Assembly: GCA_009103225.1 (NCBI GenBank)
Contig: RHPI01002568.1
Coordinates: 46,425 to 110,424 of the forward strand
DNA: 64,000 nt
DNA from: Chlorokybus atmophyticus
Lineage: Eukaryota > Streptophyta > Chlorokybophyceae > Chlorokybales > Chlorokybaceae
Direction of reading: 5' to 3'
Shown here: piece after piece, positions 19,249-28,311 of the stretch
Layout of the letters: each line of letters starts with the position of its first letter
How positions within the stretch are numbered: the first letter of the stretch is position 1
Notes under the pieces: model-generated
Told to the model about the DNA's origin: nothing
Database searches by the model: none
Seen by the model: only the letters and a program-made list of their open reading frames with translations
Translations under genes and position numbers: made by a program

Positions 19249-21257
19249 TCACATGCAAATGCCAAGTCCCGAACAACACGCCTGAAACTTGCTTGGTGAC
19301 AACGCCTTTGTCATGAAGTCCGCAAGTATGGCCTCGGTGTTGCAGTACTGGAACTCGACCTCCTTCCTTGTGACTCTGTCATGGACAAAGTGATGCATGA
19401 CATCAATGTGCTTTGTCCTTGCTGAGGCGATGGGATGCTTCAGCAACTTGATGGCGCCTTGGTTGTCGCAGTGGATTGTGATGCATGCCATTGAGTGCCC
19501 CAGATCTGCCATCAGCTTGCGAAGCCATAATGCCTCCTTGGTAGCTGCTCCTGCTGCCATGTACTCAGCCTCTGAAGTGGATGCCGCTGTAGTTGGCTGC
19601 AGCCTGTTCCAGCTCACGATGCCTCCATTCAACTTGAAGACATAGCCGGTGGTGGACCTCCTGCTGTCGAGGTCTCCTGCAAAGTTTGAGTCGTAGTAGC
19701 CCTCCAACTCCGAGCTCCCGCTCCCAAACTTGATGCCAATAGTTGCACTTCCAGCAACATAGCGAAGTACACCCTTTGCAGCCTTCCAATGCTCCATGCT
19801 CGGTGCAGACATGTAGCGAGCAAGAACTCCAACAGCATGTGCAATGTCTGGACGTGTGCACACTGCTAGATAGAGCATGCTGCCTACCAGTTCACCGTAG
19901 GGGTATTTGACCTTGTCAAGATCTCCTCATCCTTTGCCTTGACGAAATGGGTGCCGAGTGCAAGTGGAGTAGACTTAGTCTTTGCCTCCTTGAGCCCGAA
20001 CTTGCTGACAAGTCTCTTCACCATCTGCTCCTGACGGATCTTGATGGTGTGCGCCGCTCTGTCGCGCTCAATGACCATGCCAAGAAACCACTTGGCCTCT
20101 CCAAGATCACGCACTGAGAACGCCTATTGCAGTGCCTTCTTCGTCTCCTCCAAGTCTTTCATGTGCTTGGCGGTCATAATGATGTCATCCACGTACACCA
20201 ACAGGTACACCTTCTTCTCAGGGTGGAAGAAGAGTCCAGGGTCTGCTGAGGACGCCTGAAAGCCAAGTGCTTCCAACTCCTTGGTGAGGCGGATGTGCCA
20301 CATGCGTGGTGCCTGTCTCAGCCCATACAACGCCTTGATGAGCTTGCAAACAGTGCCTGGCTCCCCTTCTTCGTATCCCGGTGGTTGTTGGATGTAGATC
20401 TCTTTCTCAAGCTCTCCGTAGAGGAAGGCAGTCTTCACGTCAAGATGGTGAAGCTCAAAGTCTTCAGCCGCAACCATAGCCAGCAATGTGCGGAATGTGG
20501 CATGCTTACTTGCAGGCGCGAAGACCTCATTGAAGTCCACGCCTTCTTGTTGCAAGAAGCCCTTTGCCACGAGCCTTGCCTTGTAGCGCTCTATGTTGCC
20601 TTGACCGTCTCTCTTCACCTTAAAGACCCACTTGACAGGGATTGGTTTCTCGCATGAGGGTAGCTTCTCAAGTACCCAGGTTTGGTTGGTATGAAGTGAC
20701 GCGATCTCCTCATCCATGGCTTGCTGCCACTGCTCTGCATTAGGTGCTTGCAATGCCTTTTTGTATGTACTTGGCTCCTCTGTGCTGTCTCCCCCTTGGC
20801 ACACGCCTGCAAGTGCCTTATGGTAGAAGTCTGGGCGCTTTCTCTCCCTCTCAGGGTAGCGACGAACAGGCGCCTGCTGCTGCTCGCCTGAAGACCTTTC
20901 AGGCAGCGCCTCTGTGATGATGTCTGCCTTGTCTGAAGCCTCCACTCTTTCAGGAACGGCTTGAGGCTGTGCCTCATCTTCATCCTTTGAAAAGAAGCCC
21001 GCTTCTGGTAGTGACCCTTCGTGGAACACCACCTCTTTGCTGACGATGATCTTGTGGCTCTTTTCCAGCAAGATCTTGTACGCATTTGAGCCTGGTTCGT
21101 AGCCAACAAAGACTCCCTTCTTGCTGACTGGCTCCAACTTGTGCCGTAGCTGCTTTGGCACTAGTGCATATGCTGTGCAACCAAACACATGCATACCACT
21201 CACATCTGGTGCAGCTCCATAGAAGAGCTCGCACGGTGTCTTCTGATTGGAGCTCAC
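19249..21257 (-). pseudogene. pol: Copia-3 integrase C-terminus, reverse transcriptase and RNase H
   Basis: Three open pieces in order: 21257-20124 (integrase C-terminus and RT through the fingers and palm, Y-V-D-D near 20190), 20114-19884 (RT thumb) and 19878-19249 (connection and RNase H, ending L-G-I-C-M, TGA). The breaks are a TAG at about 20121-20123, where Copia-1 has Gln (A-L-Q-Q-A-F-S), and a frameshift near 19885-19900. Domain wording matches Copia-1 and Copia-2 closely. Confidence 0.9.
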
Positions 21258-21286
21258 AGGTGATCGATTGCGGATGTAGTTGGCAG

Positions 21287-21752
21287 TGTTGAGATTCGGA
21301 CACTACAGACCATGCATGGAGTTGGTGCAAGCACAAGTACACACACTCTACCAGAGCATACACACAAGGCTGATCCAAAAGGCTTTCTAAGAACTACAAC
21401 AAAGTCACACCGCGGGCTTTTATACCCGCCAGTTCTGCACCTGTTTACTCTAGAAGCCACCACGACTTCTACACTCAACCGATTCCTGCGCTCTAAGCTG
21501 CACCACGTAGGTACTTTCAAGAGCTTTCCAACAAGCTATGACAAGCGCCATACAATGAAGTAACCACCGAGCTACAACGTTTCTTCTACAGCGCCTGGAA
21601 GTCTCCAGACTCCGGACCGCGCCTGAAACCTTCTCGACTGAAGTCCTCGCCTGAACCTTTCTCGACTGGAACCTTCTCGCGCCTGAATCTTCTCGCGGCT
21701 ATTCTTATACTTACACAGGGCAAGCTGACCGGATACAAGAATATCCTCAACA
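21287..21752 (-). mobile_element. Solo LTR (Copia-4 family) nested in Copia-3
   Basis: 466 bp, TGTTGA to TCAACA, with target duplication GGCAG at 21282-21286 and 21753-21757. It has the cgcgggcttttatacccg promoter palindrome and several GAACCTTC-type motifs. It splits the Copia-3 integrase just after the catalytic E region. A solo LTR implies recombination between the two LTRs of a former full element. Confidence 0.95.
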
Positions 21753-22465
21753 GGCAGTAAGGACGGGCTCTTTCCACAGAGAGTCCTCAAACTTGCAATC
21801 GTTGAGCATAGCCCTCGCACGCTCTAACAGGGTCCGGTTCAGGCGTTCAGCCGCTCCGTTTTGCTGTGGAGTGTAGGGCGCCGTTGTCTCATGCCTTATG
21901 CCTTTGCTGGCGAAGAAGTCCTTGAGCTGGGCGTTGATGTACTCCCCTCCTCGATCACTGCGCATTGCCTTCATCTTTTTGCCTGCTTGTGTCTCCAGCA
22001 ATGCCACGACGTTGCGCACAAATCCTTCAACTTCCGACTTCAAAGATAGAGGGTAGATGATGGACATCTTGCTGTGGTCGTCAAGGAAAGTTGCAAAGTA
22101 CCTTACCCCTCCCTTCGTCACAACGCGCATAGGCCCGCAAACATCCATGCGTACCAACTCACCTGGATGTTTACTGCTAGAAGATGACGGAACGGCATCC
22201 TATGCTGCTTGGCCATGACACAGGGTTCACACAGCACACTTGAAGACGCCTGAAAGTCTTCCTTGCTGACGTGGATGCCCTTGACCATGTCTTCAGCCAC
22301 CAGGCGTGTGAGGTTGTTGTAGCCAAGATGCTCGAACCTCCTATGCCAAAGTTCAGCCGTATCCTTCTCCGTCACCACGTTGGCCTTGATGCTATGAGGC
22401 TGCTCCACGATGTAGAGCCCTCCTTGCGCGATGCCAACCATATGCACGACCCCATCCATGAGCAC
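21747..22465 (-). pseudogene. pol: Copia-3 GAG-pre-integrase and integrase core
   Basis: 22465-22118 holds the end of protease and the W-H-R-R-F-E-H-L pre-integrase zinc region with C-x2-C. 22157-21757 holds the integrase core with D (M-D-V-C-G-P-M), D (R-S-D-R-G-G-E-Y) and E (N-G-A-A-E-R-L-N), the full catalytic triad that Copia-1 lacks. A frameshift separates the two pieces and the solo LTR cuts the C-terminal side. Confidence 0.88.
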
Positions 22466-22565
22466 AGAGCATCAACCCTCCCGGATGATGATCTCAGCTC
22501 CCACGCGCTCAGCAACCCTCACAGAGAATAGGCTAGCAGCAGCGCCAGGAACGTGCAGAACCTCT

Positions 22566-23582
22566 CTACAAGACCTCTCTCACACTATCACCAACCTTGC
22601 AATTAAGCCGCACTTCACCCACGCCTACAGCCTCTACCATGTGACCACTGAAGCCCTCCACCTTCCTTGTGGTTTGCAGCTTCCTGTAGTTCTCCATGAC
22701 CTCCATGTGTGGTGTCAGGTGCTGGTTGCATCCAAAGTCTATCGCCCATAATGTGGTCAACATCTCCCTTGATGCAGTGAAGGCAACGTTCTCCTCCTTG
22801 CATTGGTCGTTGCCATTGCTTGTGGTGCTGGTGCTCGCTCCTTGCTCTCGTTGGCGCTTGCGACAGTCTTTCAAGATGTGACCCTTGAAGCCACAGTAGT
22901 TGCACGTGAGGTTCTTATGCATGTTGAGGTTGCCACCTCTGCCTTTGTTCTTTTCTTCATGGTTGTAAGGTTTCTTCTTGTTCGTGTAGAAGGCGACAGC
23001 GTCAGCGTGCTCGTCCTTCCTCACCACAATTTGGTCCACAGTTAGTAACTTGGGCAACACATCGTCCAGGGTCAGCTCCGATGACGATGTCTCTAGCAGA
23101 GTGGTGACGACTTCATACTCTGCTGGTAGTCCTGCCATGATAGCCAATACGACCGTCTCTCCCATCTGATGGCCGACGTTGTTGTGGTCCGCCCACAGCT
23201 CTCTTGCACGTGCAACATACTTGGTGATCGGCTCACCACCCTCCTTCTTGAGCGCACTCAGCTGCTTGCGAAGCGTAAGCTTTCTGGCGTTGTTCTTGGC
23301 CCGGAACACGGATGCAAGCTTCTCCCAAGCCTGCCTCCCATCTTCACATGCGGTGAGCATGGGAAAGTGATGCGGTTTGCAATTCAACACAAGCAAAGTG
23401 TGTGCTTCTGCTAAACGCTCAGACCGCACAGTATTCTCCCCTAGTATTGGTGGTGGTGCCTTCGGGTCCACATACTTCCACATCTTCTTGTGGATGAGAA
23501 GCGCCTTCATCTCCACACACCATGTGCTGTAGTTGTCGATGTCCAACTCCGCGATCAACCCCTTGTCGTAGCTAGTCTCCAT
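22566..23582 (-). CDS. gag: Copia-3 Gag-protease (protease active site changed)
   Basis: ATG at 23582-23580 (METSYDKG). UBN2-type Gag is followed by a CCHC knuckle (C-N-Y-C-G-F-K-G-H-I-L-K-D-C) and the protease start. The catalytic motif, D-S-G in Copia-1, reads D-F-G here (W-A-I-D-F-G-C), which should abolish aspartic protease activity. The frame ends in a TAG at 22566, at the place where Copia-1 continues with L-L-R-N-V-L-H-V-P. Confidence 0.88.
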   Translation of the reverse strand: METSYDKGLIAELDIDNYSTWCVEMKALLIHKKMWKYVDPKAPPPILGENTVRSERLAEAHTLLVLNCKPHHFPMLTACEDGRQAWEKLASVFRAKNNARKLTLRKQLSALKKEGGEPITKYVARARELWADHNNVGHQMGETVVLAIMAGLPAEYEVVTTLLETSSSELTLDDVLPKLLTVDQIVVRKDEHADAVAFYTNKKKPYNHEEKNKGRGGNLNMHKNLTCNYCGFKGHILKDCRKRQREQGASTSTTSNGNDQCKEENVAFTASREMLTTLWAIDFGCNQHLTPHMEVMENYRKLQTTRKVEGFSGHMVEAVGVGEVRLNCKVGDSVREVL

Positions 23583-23706
23583 CTTTGCCGCGCCTGCTCC
23601 TCTCTGGCAGTTGGCACCCAAGACTCTGCTACTCACAAGCTACCGTAGTGTAGTAACTAGTGTCTGCTTCTATCACACCCTTAACACGTTGTGTGGGCCC
23701 ATAACC

Positions 23707-24164
23707 TGTTGAAGAAGCTAGCAACACATGTAGCTAAGGCTGATGCTGGACATGTACACACACAACTCTACAGCCGCGAGAGCACACACAAGAGCAACAC
23801 TTTCACTTGATTACAACTCAAGCATGGGCTTTTACACCCGCTGCAGATACACCTGTCTATTCTAGAAGCAACTGTGTACGCTACACGTCACCTATCATCA
23901 TGAACTTAAGTGCGTGACGTAGCTAACTTCAAGACCTATCTAACAAGCTAAGCCACGCGCCAATCGGTGTAGTAACCATCGAGTTATGAGTGTTCTTCTA
24001 CGCCTAGAAGTCGCGCCTGAAACCTTCTCTTGGACTGAAGTCTCCGCCTAGAACCTTCTTGAATGGAGTCCGCGCCTGGAACCTTCTGGCGGCCAAACCT
24101 TCGGAGTTGACGCCTCTGCCTATATGAAGGGCAAGGCTGACCGGATATAAGAATATCCTCAACA
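23707..24164 (-). repeat. 5' LTR of Copia-3
   Basis: A 458-bp LTR adjoining the primer site. It contains tandem GAACCTTC-type motifs and a gggtgtaaaagccc promoter stem (TATA weakened to TGTA). It differs from the other LTR by small indels and a dozen or more substitutions. Confidence 0.93.
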
Positions 24165-24258
24165 CACATAGACATCAAGTAAGTACAGAGGCCACAACAA
24201 ATTATCAAAGCCCCCCCCCCCCTTCCATAAAGACTGTACGCGATGCAATTATTCTTAC

Positions 24259-24842
24259 CAATGCTTGTCTTGTAAGCCCAAGGGCGAATGACAGCTGTTC
24301 TGCAGAAATCTCCACAGCGTTTGCCACTTCCCCGCTCAACTTCGATGCGTCATTGACGGCCTTGCGGTGCTCCTCATGGGCCTTCTTGAAACCTTCAATT
24401 GTATCACGCGCTGCTGCTAGAGCCTCCTCTCTAGCTTGTGGTCGCACAGCTGGTGGAGTTTGCCGTGCAGGAGTGTCTGGGTGAAGGGGACGACGTTTCT
24501 TTTCAGCTAGGGGTGTAGACATGGGGGCACTTGTTCTCTCTCTCTTTCTCGTGGCAAATGGACGGGGACTGTTATGGAGACTGTCGTGAGGTGGACTGTG
24601 GTAAGGTGGACTGTCGGCTAGTGGACTGTTCGCACGATTGTCATGAGGTGGACTGTCCTTGGGACTGTGGGGAAGTGGAGTGTCTGGTGGAGGATTTTCA
24701 CGCTCAGCTTGTCTCTCAAGCCAGGTCTTCAGTGGTGGAGGTGCGGGGTGCAAGGGCACTCTCAACTGATGGAGATGATCGTTGTGTGAATGGGGAGTAT
24801 CAGGGTTGTTGATCGCCACCAACAAAGATGCTGCAGCTTGGG
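24259..24842 (-). CDS. Pro/Ser-rich and helical exon of the SET/coiled-coil host gene
   Basis: Read from 24842 downward. It encodes A-A-A-S-L-L-V-A-I-N-N-P, then a Pro/Ser/His-rich stretch with repeated D-S-P-P units (about residues 60-110), a basic R-K-R-E-R patch, and a helical end (A-R-D-T-I-E-G-F-K-K-A-H-E-E-H). It finishes at a clear GTAAGAAT donor (24258-24251), phase 0. Its 5' end is cut by the solo LTR at 24843; the preceding sequence (25292 upward) is the same exon. The basic and Pro-rich composition suggests a disordered linker in a nuclear protein; function unknown. Confidence 0.6.
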
Positions 24843-25291
24843 TGTTGAGATGCGTTGACAAACCTACACATGCACATGTGTGCACGCCACTCATTACCAA
24901 CGCCAAGAGGCTGCAACAACAAGTCTAAGACTAAGACCATCTATTGCCATCATGTCCGCGGGTTTTATACCCGCCAGGAATACACCTGTCTACTCTAGAA
25001 GCTACCACGTTCGCTACACGTATTCGAATGCTGCGTTCTAAGAAGCATCTTGTAGCTATTTCCAAGGGCTATCTACTAAGCTCTAGAACGCCCAAATCGG
25101 TGCAGTAACCACCGAGTTATGACGATTCTCGTGCAGGCCTGGAAGTCGCCAGACTCCGGACTCGAGTCCGCGCCTGGAACCTTCACGCGCCTGGAACTTT
25201 CGACTTGAGTCCTCGCCTAGAGCCTTCTCGCGGCCATTCCTAATCAGAGGGCAAGTTGACCGTCCGCCTGGATGTAGGAATATCTTCAACA
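24843..25291 (-). mobile_element. Solo LTR inserted inside a host exon
   Basis: 449 bp, TGTTGA to TCAACA, same family as 33916-34365. The flanks TTGGG and TCGTG match at only 3 of 5 positions, so the target duplication has decayed or the insertion was imprecise. Removing the LTR plus 5 bp restores one open frame across the exon (E-A-R to A-A-A-S), which supports a standard 5-bp duplication. The promoter palindrome GCGGG-TTTTATA-CCCGC lies at 24958-24974. Confidence 0.9.
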
Positions 25292-25562
25292 TCGTGCCTC
25301 CGCCCGTGTGTCAGCTTCGCTCTGCTCTTTTACAAGTGTACGCACAATGTCCCGCTTGAGTTCGTCAAGCCATTCCTTTCTGGTCTCCTTGAAGCCCTTC
25401 TGCAGCATACCCCGGATCTTTCTCTCCCAATCCTTTTCCCAGTTCTCTCCCTTCAGTGCCAATGCTGTCGCCTGCCTGGTGAGAGCCCCCTCTCTGGTAG
25501 CAATGGCTGTTGTCTGAGTTTTGTGCATCTCAGCAATTTCTTTGGATACCAGCGACCTTTTC
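25292..25562 (-). CDS. Helical exon of the SET/coiled-coil host gene, upstream of the solo LTR
   Basis: Acceptor tttttgcag at 25571-25563; the exon begins at 25562. The frame K-R-S-L-V-S-K-E-I-A-E-M-H-K-T-Q runs through a highly charged helix with W residues (E-N-W-E-K-D-W-E-R-K, K-E-W-L-D-E-L-K-R-D) to the LTR at 25291. It joins in frame to 24842 once the LTR and 5 bp are ignored. No named domain. Confidence 0.6.
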
Positions 25563-25639
25563 CTGCAAAAACAGGTAACAGTTTAAGCAAATGTGTGAAG
25601 TGTAAGGTGCACCACATGCTGACGTACCCTGACCACGTT

Positions 25640-25755
25640 CTCTTATTCAATCCGTAGGTCTAAGTCCCTAATGACTTGTTTTAGGGCGTCTATTTGTCTG
25701 TTTGCGGCCTCTTTCGTTTCGTAGGCAGCATGATAAACCGCTTTACAGAAATGAA
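25640..25755 (-). CDS. Candidate small exon with an in-frame TAA
   Basis: Minus strand: A-V-Y-H-A-A-Y-E-T-K-E-A-A, then R-Q-I-D-A-L-K-Q-V-I-R-D-L-D-L-R-I-E, TAA, E-N-V-V-R, and a GGTACGTC donor. The helical character continues across the TAA. Phase linkage to the neighbouring exons is unresolved, so it is less certain than the others. Confidence 0.35.
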
Positions 25756-25936
25756 CAGATATTCAATGCTGAATATGGGCTTCAGAATCTATCTGTTGAC
25801 ACATGCACGTGATCTTGGTTGTTAGCATACATGTCACAGTGCATGCAGGTGCACTGCAACAGGAATGCAAGCAACAGACTGTCGATGAGACTATCAGAGA
25901 GACTATCATTGTGGGAAGACTGTCAGTGCAACTCAC

Positions 25937-26125
25937 CATTCTTGTCTTTGCGTCCGCATTGGGCATGTTAAAGACACGCTGGACCAAACGCATGGAATAT
26001 GCGAAGTCACTCTTGCCCAGCTGCCTTGGTGGCTTGCTGGTAAGCAACCACATAGTGTCCTCCGTGGTCAACGTCCAACTTCTCGCAAGCCTCTGCGCCG
26101 CATCCTCCGTTTGCCACAGTTGGGT
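25937..26125 (-). CDS. Post-SET exon (63 codons) of the host gene
   Basis: Exon 26125-25937 has an AG acceptor (ggcag) and a GTGAGT donor, both phase 0, 189 nt. It codes for T-Q-L-W-Q-T-E-D-A-A-Q-R-L-A-R ... D-F-A-Y-S-M-R-L-V-Q-R-V-F-N-M-P. It joins in frame to the SET exon if that exon uses a GTGTGA donor at 26244. No known domain. Confidence 0.55.
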
Positions 26126-26244
26126 CTGCCAGCAACGAAGGCAAGTTAGCTTCCAGTGTCACAGTCGTGGAGTCATTGACAGTCTCGCATTGACAATCGC
26201 ACTAATAAAGCATGCAAACCGGGCATGCAGCAATGCAATCACAC

Positions 26245-27295
26245 TTGTTTGGTTTGTGCGCCCGTCTGGTGGCGCAGGGAAAGGGGTGTAGTCGAAAGTA
26301 GCTCCTCCCCTGCCTTGATGTCCCTATTCGCATACACAATGACAGCTGGGTGGCCGACGTCATCAAAGTCCGAGTAGAACATGACGTTGGGCTGAGTGTG
26401 CCTATGTGCGGAATTGATGTAAGCCGCTACACAGCCAGTGCGGGGGTGCCCGTCGATGACAACCTGATATTGGCTTGGTGTATCTGGTGGAAACAGGTTG
26501 ATGTGATATCGCCGGTGGTGTCGGATGTTGCTGATTTGCTGGTAACGATGCAAGACCTCCTCCATCTTTCGTTGCTTGAACCATTTGCCGTCATATGGCA
26601 ACAAGTAAGCCTCTGCACAGCTGCGCACAAGTCATGAGTGATCCGTGAGTACACAGCGAGACATGCACACAAAGATACACACGCACACACGTGCACGTAC
26701 CGTTTGGAATGTCTTTGCAGGCAAACAGTCCCAGTTCAGCACCAGTGATGGTTGAGTCTTTGATCAACCAGTTGTGCGTAAGATACTTGAACTGCTCGTT
26801 GTCTGGGATGCATGTGGATGCTCTTGCATCCTCCACATTATCCAGTCTCCACAGCTGATGCTTGTTTCCAGCGCTATGATGGATGAGCTTGAGGTTTGAA
26901 ATCTCCCGGTCAGTCTGTTTTATATAGTGATAAATAACCATTAAAGTCTAGTGCAAAGACAAACACAGACCATTACATTGGCATAGGCTGTCATAATATG
27001 TTCTCACCCTCAAATAGTCAGCAGAATGTTTGGGTGGCGCTTTGGAACCTATTGAGGGGTAGCGTTTCACCTGGAATTTGTTCATCTCTTCAAGAGCACT
27101 GGCGAATTCCACTGCATAATCCACCGATGCGGCTTGGCGACGGCTTGAGGGTTTCTGCTTCGGTGGATTGGGTATCGCACCCTCCTCGTCCTCGTCCTTG
27201 TCCTCATCCTCATTCTGTAGTTCTCTTGCTACTCCTGCTCCTCTTGATCTTCCTGCTCCTCGAGATCGTGTTGCTCTGCGTGTCCAGGTATGCAT
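26245..27295 (-). CDS. SET-domain protein, N-terminal three exons
   Basis: Exons 27295-27008, 26914-26701 and 26612-26245 with phases 0, 1 and 0 that fit exactly. The ATG at 27295 opens a basic R-S-R-G-A-G stretch, an acidic E-D-E-D-K-D-E-D-E-E run and a Pro/Lys patch. The SET fold starts near I-T-G-A-E-L-G-L-F-A-C-K-D-I-P-N in exon 2. In exon 3 come G-C-V-A-A-Y-I-N-S-A-H-R-H-T-Q-P-N-V (the N-H-x-x-x-P-N-like signature) and V-Y-A-N-R-D-I-K-A-G-E-E-L. The usual C-terminal F-D-Y is absent in this frame: L-S-T-T follows, and F-D-Y-T-P-F appears one base out of frame, suggesting a 1-nt loss or a different splice. SET proteins methylate lysines, often on histones. Methyltransferase activity here is doubtful. 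The gene continues into coiled-coil exons as far as 17676. Confidence 0.65.
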
Positions 27296-27731
27296 AGCCG
27301 CCAGCTATTGCATTTCTTCGTACAATTCTTTGGTCTGAAACATGGCAGGGTTGGTACGCATGTTGCAGTATGGTTTCAATGCTGCTGTGCGAATTCAGCA
27401 ACTCACATATTCTGGAATAGCCTTGATGTCTGCCATCTTGCAGTGCACGACGGTTGCACTCATATTACAACCAATATGCGCAGAATTCAAGCAACGGCTA
27501 TCAAGTATCAGCACCATGCGCCAAAGCGCTATACGCACGCGCAAGGCACAGATTATTAACCAGGCAAGATGTTGCAAAATCTTGGATCAAGAATGCCTGA
27601 GGGTTCTTACCCTGATGGATTGCTGGATTTCCTCTGCCAACTTGTCGAGTGTAGCCTTGTCCTCCATCCCTCCCTTGTTGCCGAGCACGCGCATCATTCG
27701 GCACAGAGCACCGTTCCAGTGCTGTGCGATT

Positions 27732-28199
27732 TGTTGAGGATATTCTTGTATCCGGTCAGCTTGCCCTGTGGATAAGAATAGCCGCGAGAAGATTCAGGTG
27801 CGAGAAGGTTCCAGTCGAGAAAGGTCCAGGAAAGGACTTCAGTCGAGAAGGTTCCAGGCGCGGAGTCGAGTCCGGAGTCTGAAGACTTCCAGGCGCTGTA
27901 GAAGAAACGTTGTAGCTCGGTGGTTACGTCATTGTATGGCGCGTGTCATAGCTTGTTGGAAAGCTCTTGAAAGTAGCTACGTGGTGCAACTCTAGCGCAA
28001 GCATCGGTTGAGTGTAGAAGTCGTGGTGGCTTCTAAAGTAGACAGGTGCAGAACTGGCGGGTATAAAAGCCCGCGGTATGACTTTGCTGTAATCCTTAGA
28101 AAGCCTTTTAGATCAGCCTTGTGTGTATGCTCTGGTAGAGTGTGTGTACTTGTGCTTGCACCAACTCCATGCATGGTCTGTAGTGTCCGAATCTCAACA
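27732..28199 (+). repeat. 5' LTR of Copia-4
   Basis: The promoter hairpin GCGGG-TATAAAAG-CCCGC is at 28057-28074. Three GAAnnTTC motifs lie in 27787-27855 (GAAGATTC, GAAGGTTC, GAAGGTTC), a spacing resembling heat-shock elements. Same family as the solo LTRs at 21287-21752 and 45703-46168. Confidence 0.94.
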
Positions 28200-28311
28200 G
28201 GTTATGGGCCCACACTACGCTGGTGTAGCAAGTGTCTAAAGGCGTGATAACGGCAGTAGACTAGGCAAGGAGTTCTAGCTAAGTCTTGTGAGGTTGGGTG
28301 AGTCTTGGAAG

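Larger units (their letters stand above)
18754..24164 (-). mobile_element. Copia-3: Ty1/copia element inserted in a host intron
   Basis: LTRs 18754-19198 and 23707-24164 (445 and 458 bp) begin TGTTGA and end TCAACA. The target duplication CACAT is at 18749-18753 and 24165-24169. The half-tRNA primer site is at 23693-23706. The coding strand is minus, the same as the host gene whose intron it occupies. A solo LTR of the Copia-4 family interrupts its integrase (21287-21752). Several indels and stops break pol, and the protease active site is altered. It is older than Copia-1. Confidence 0.95.
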
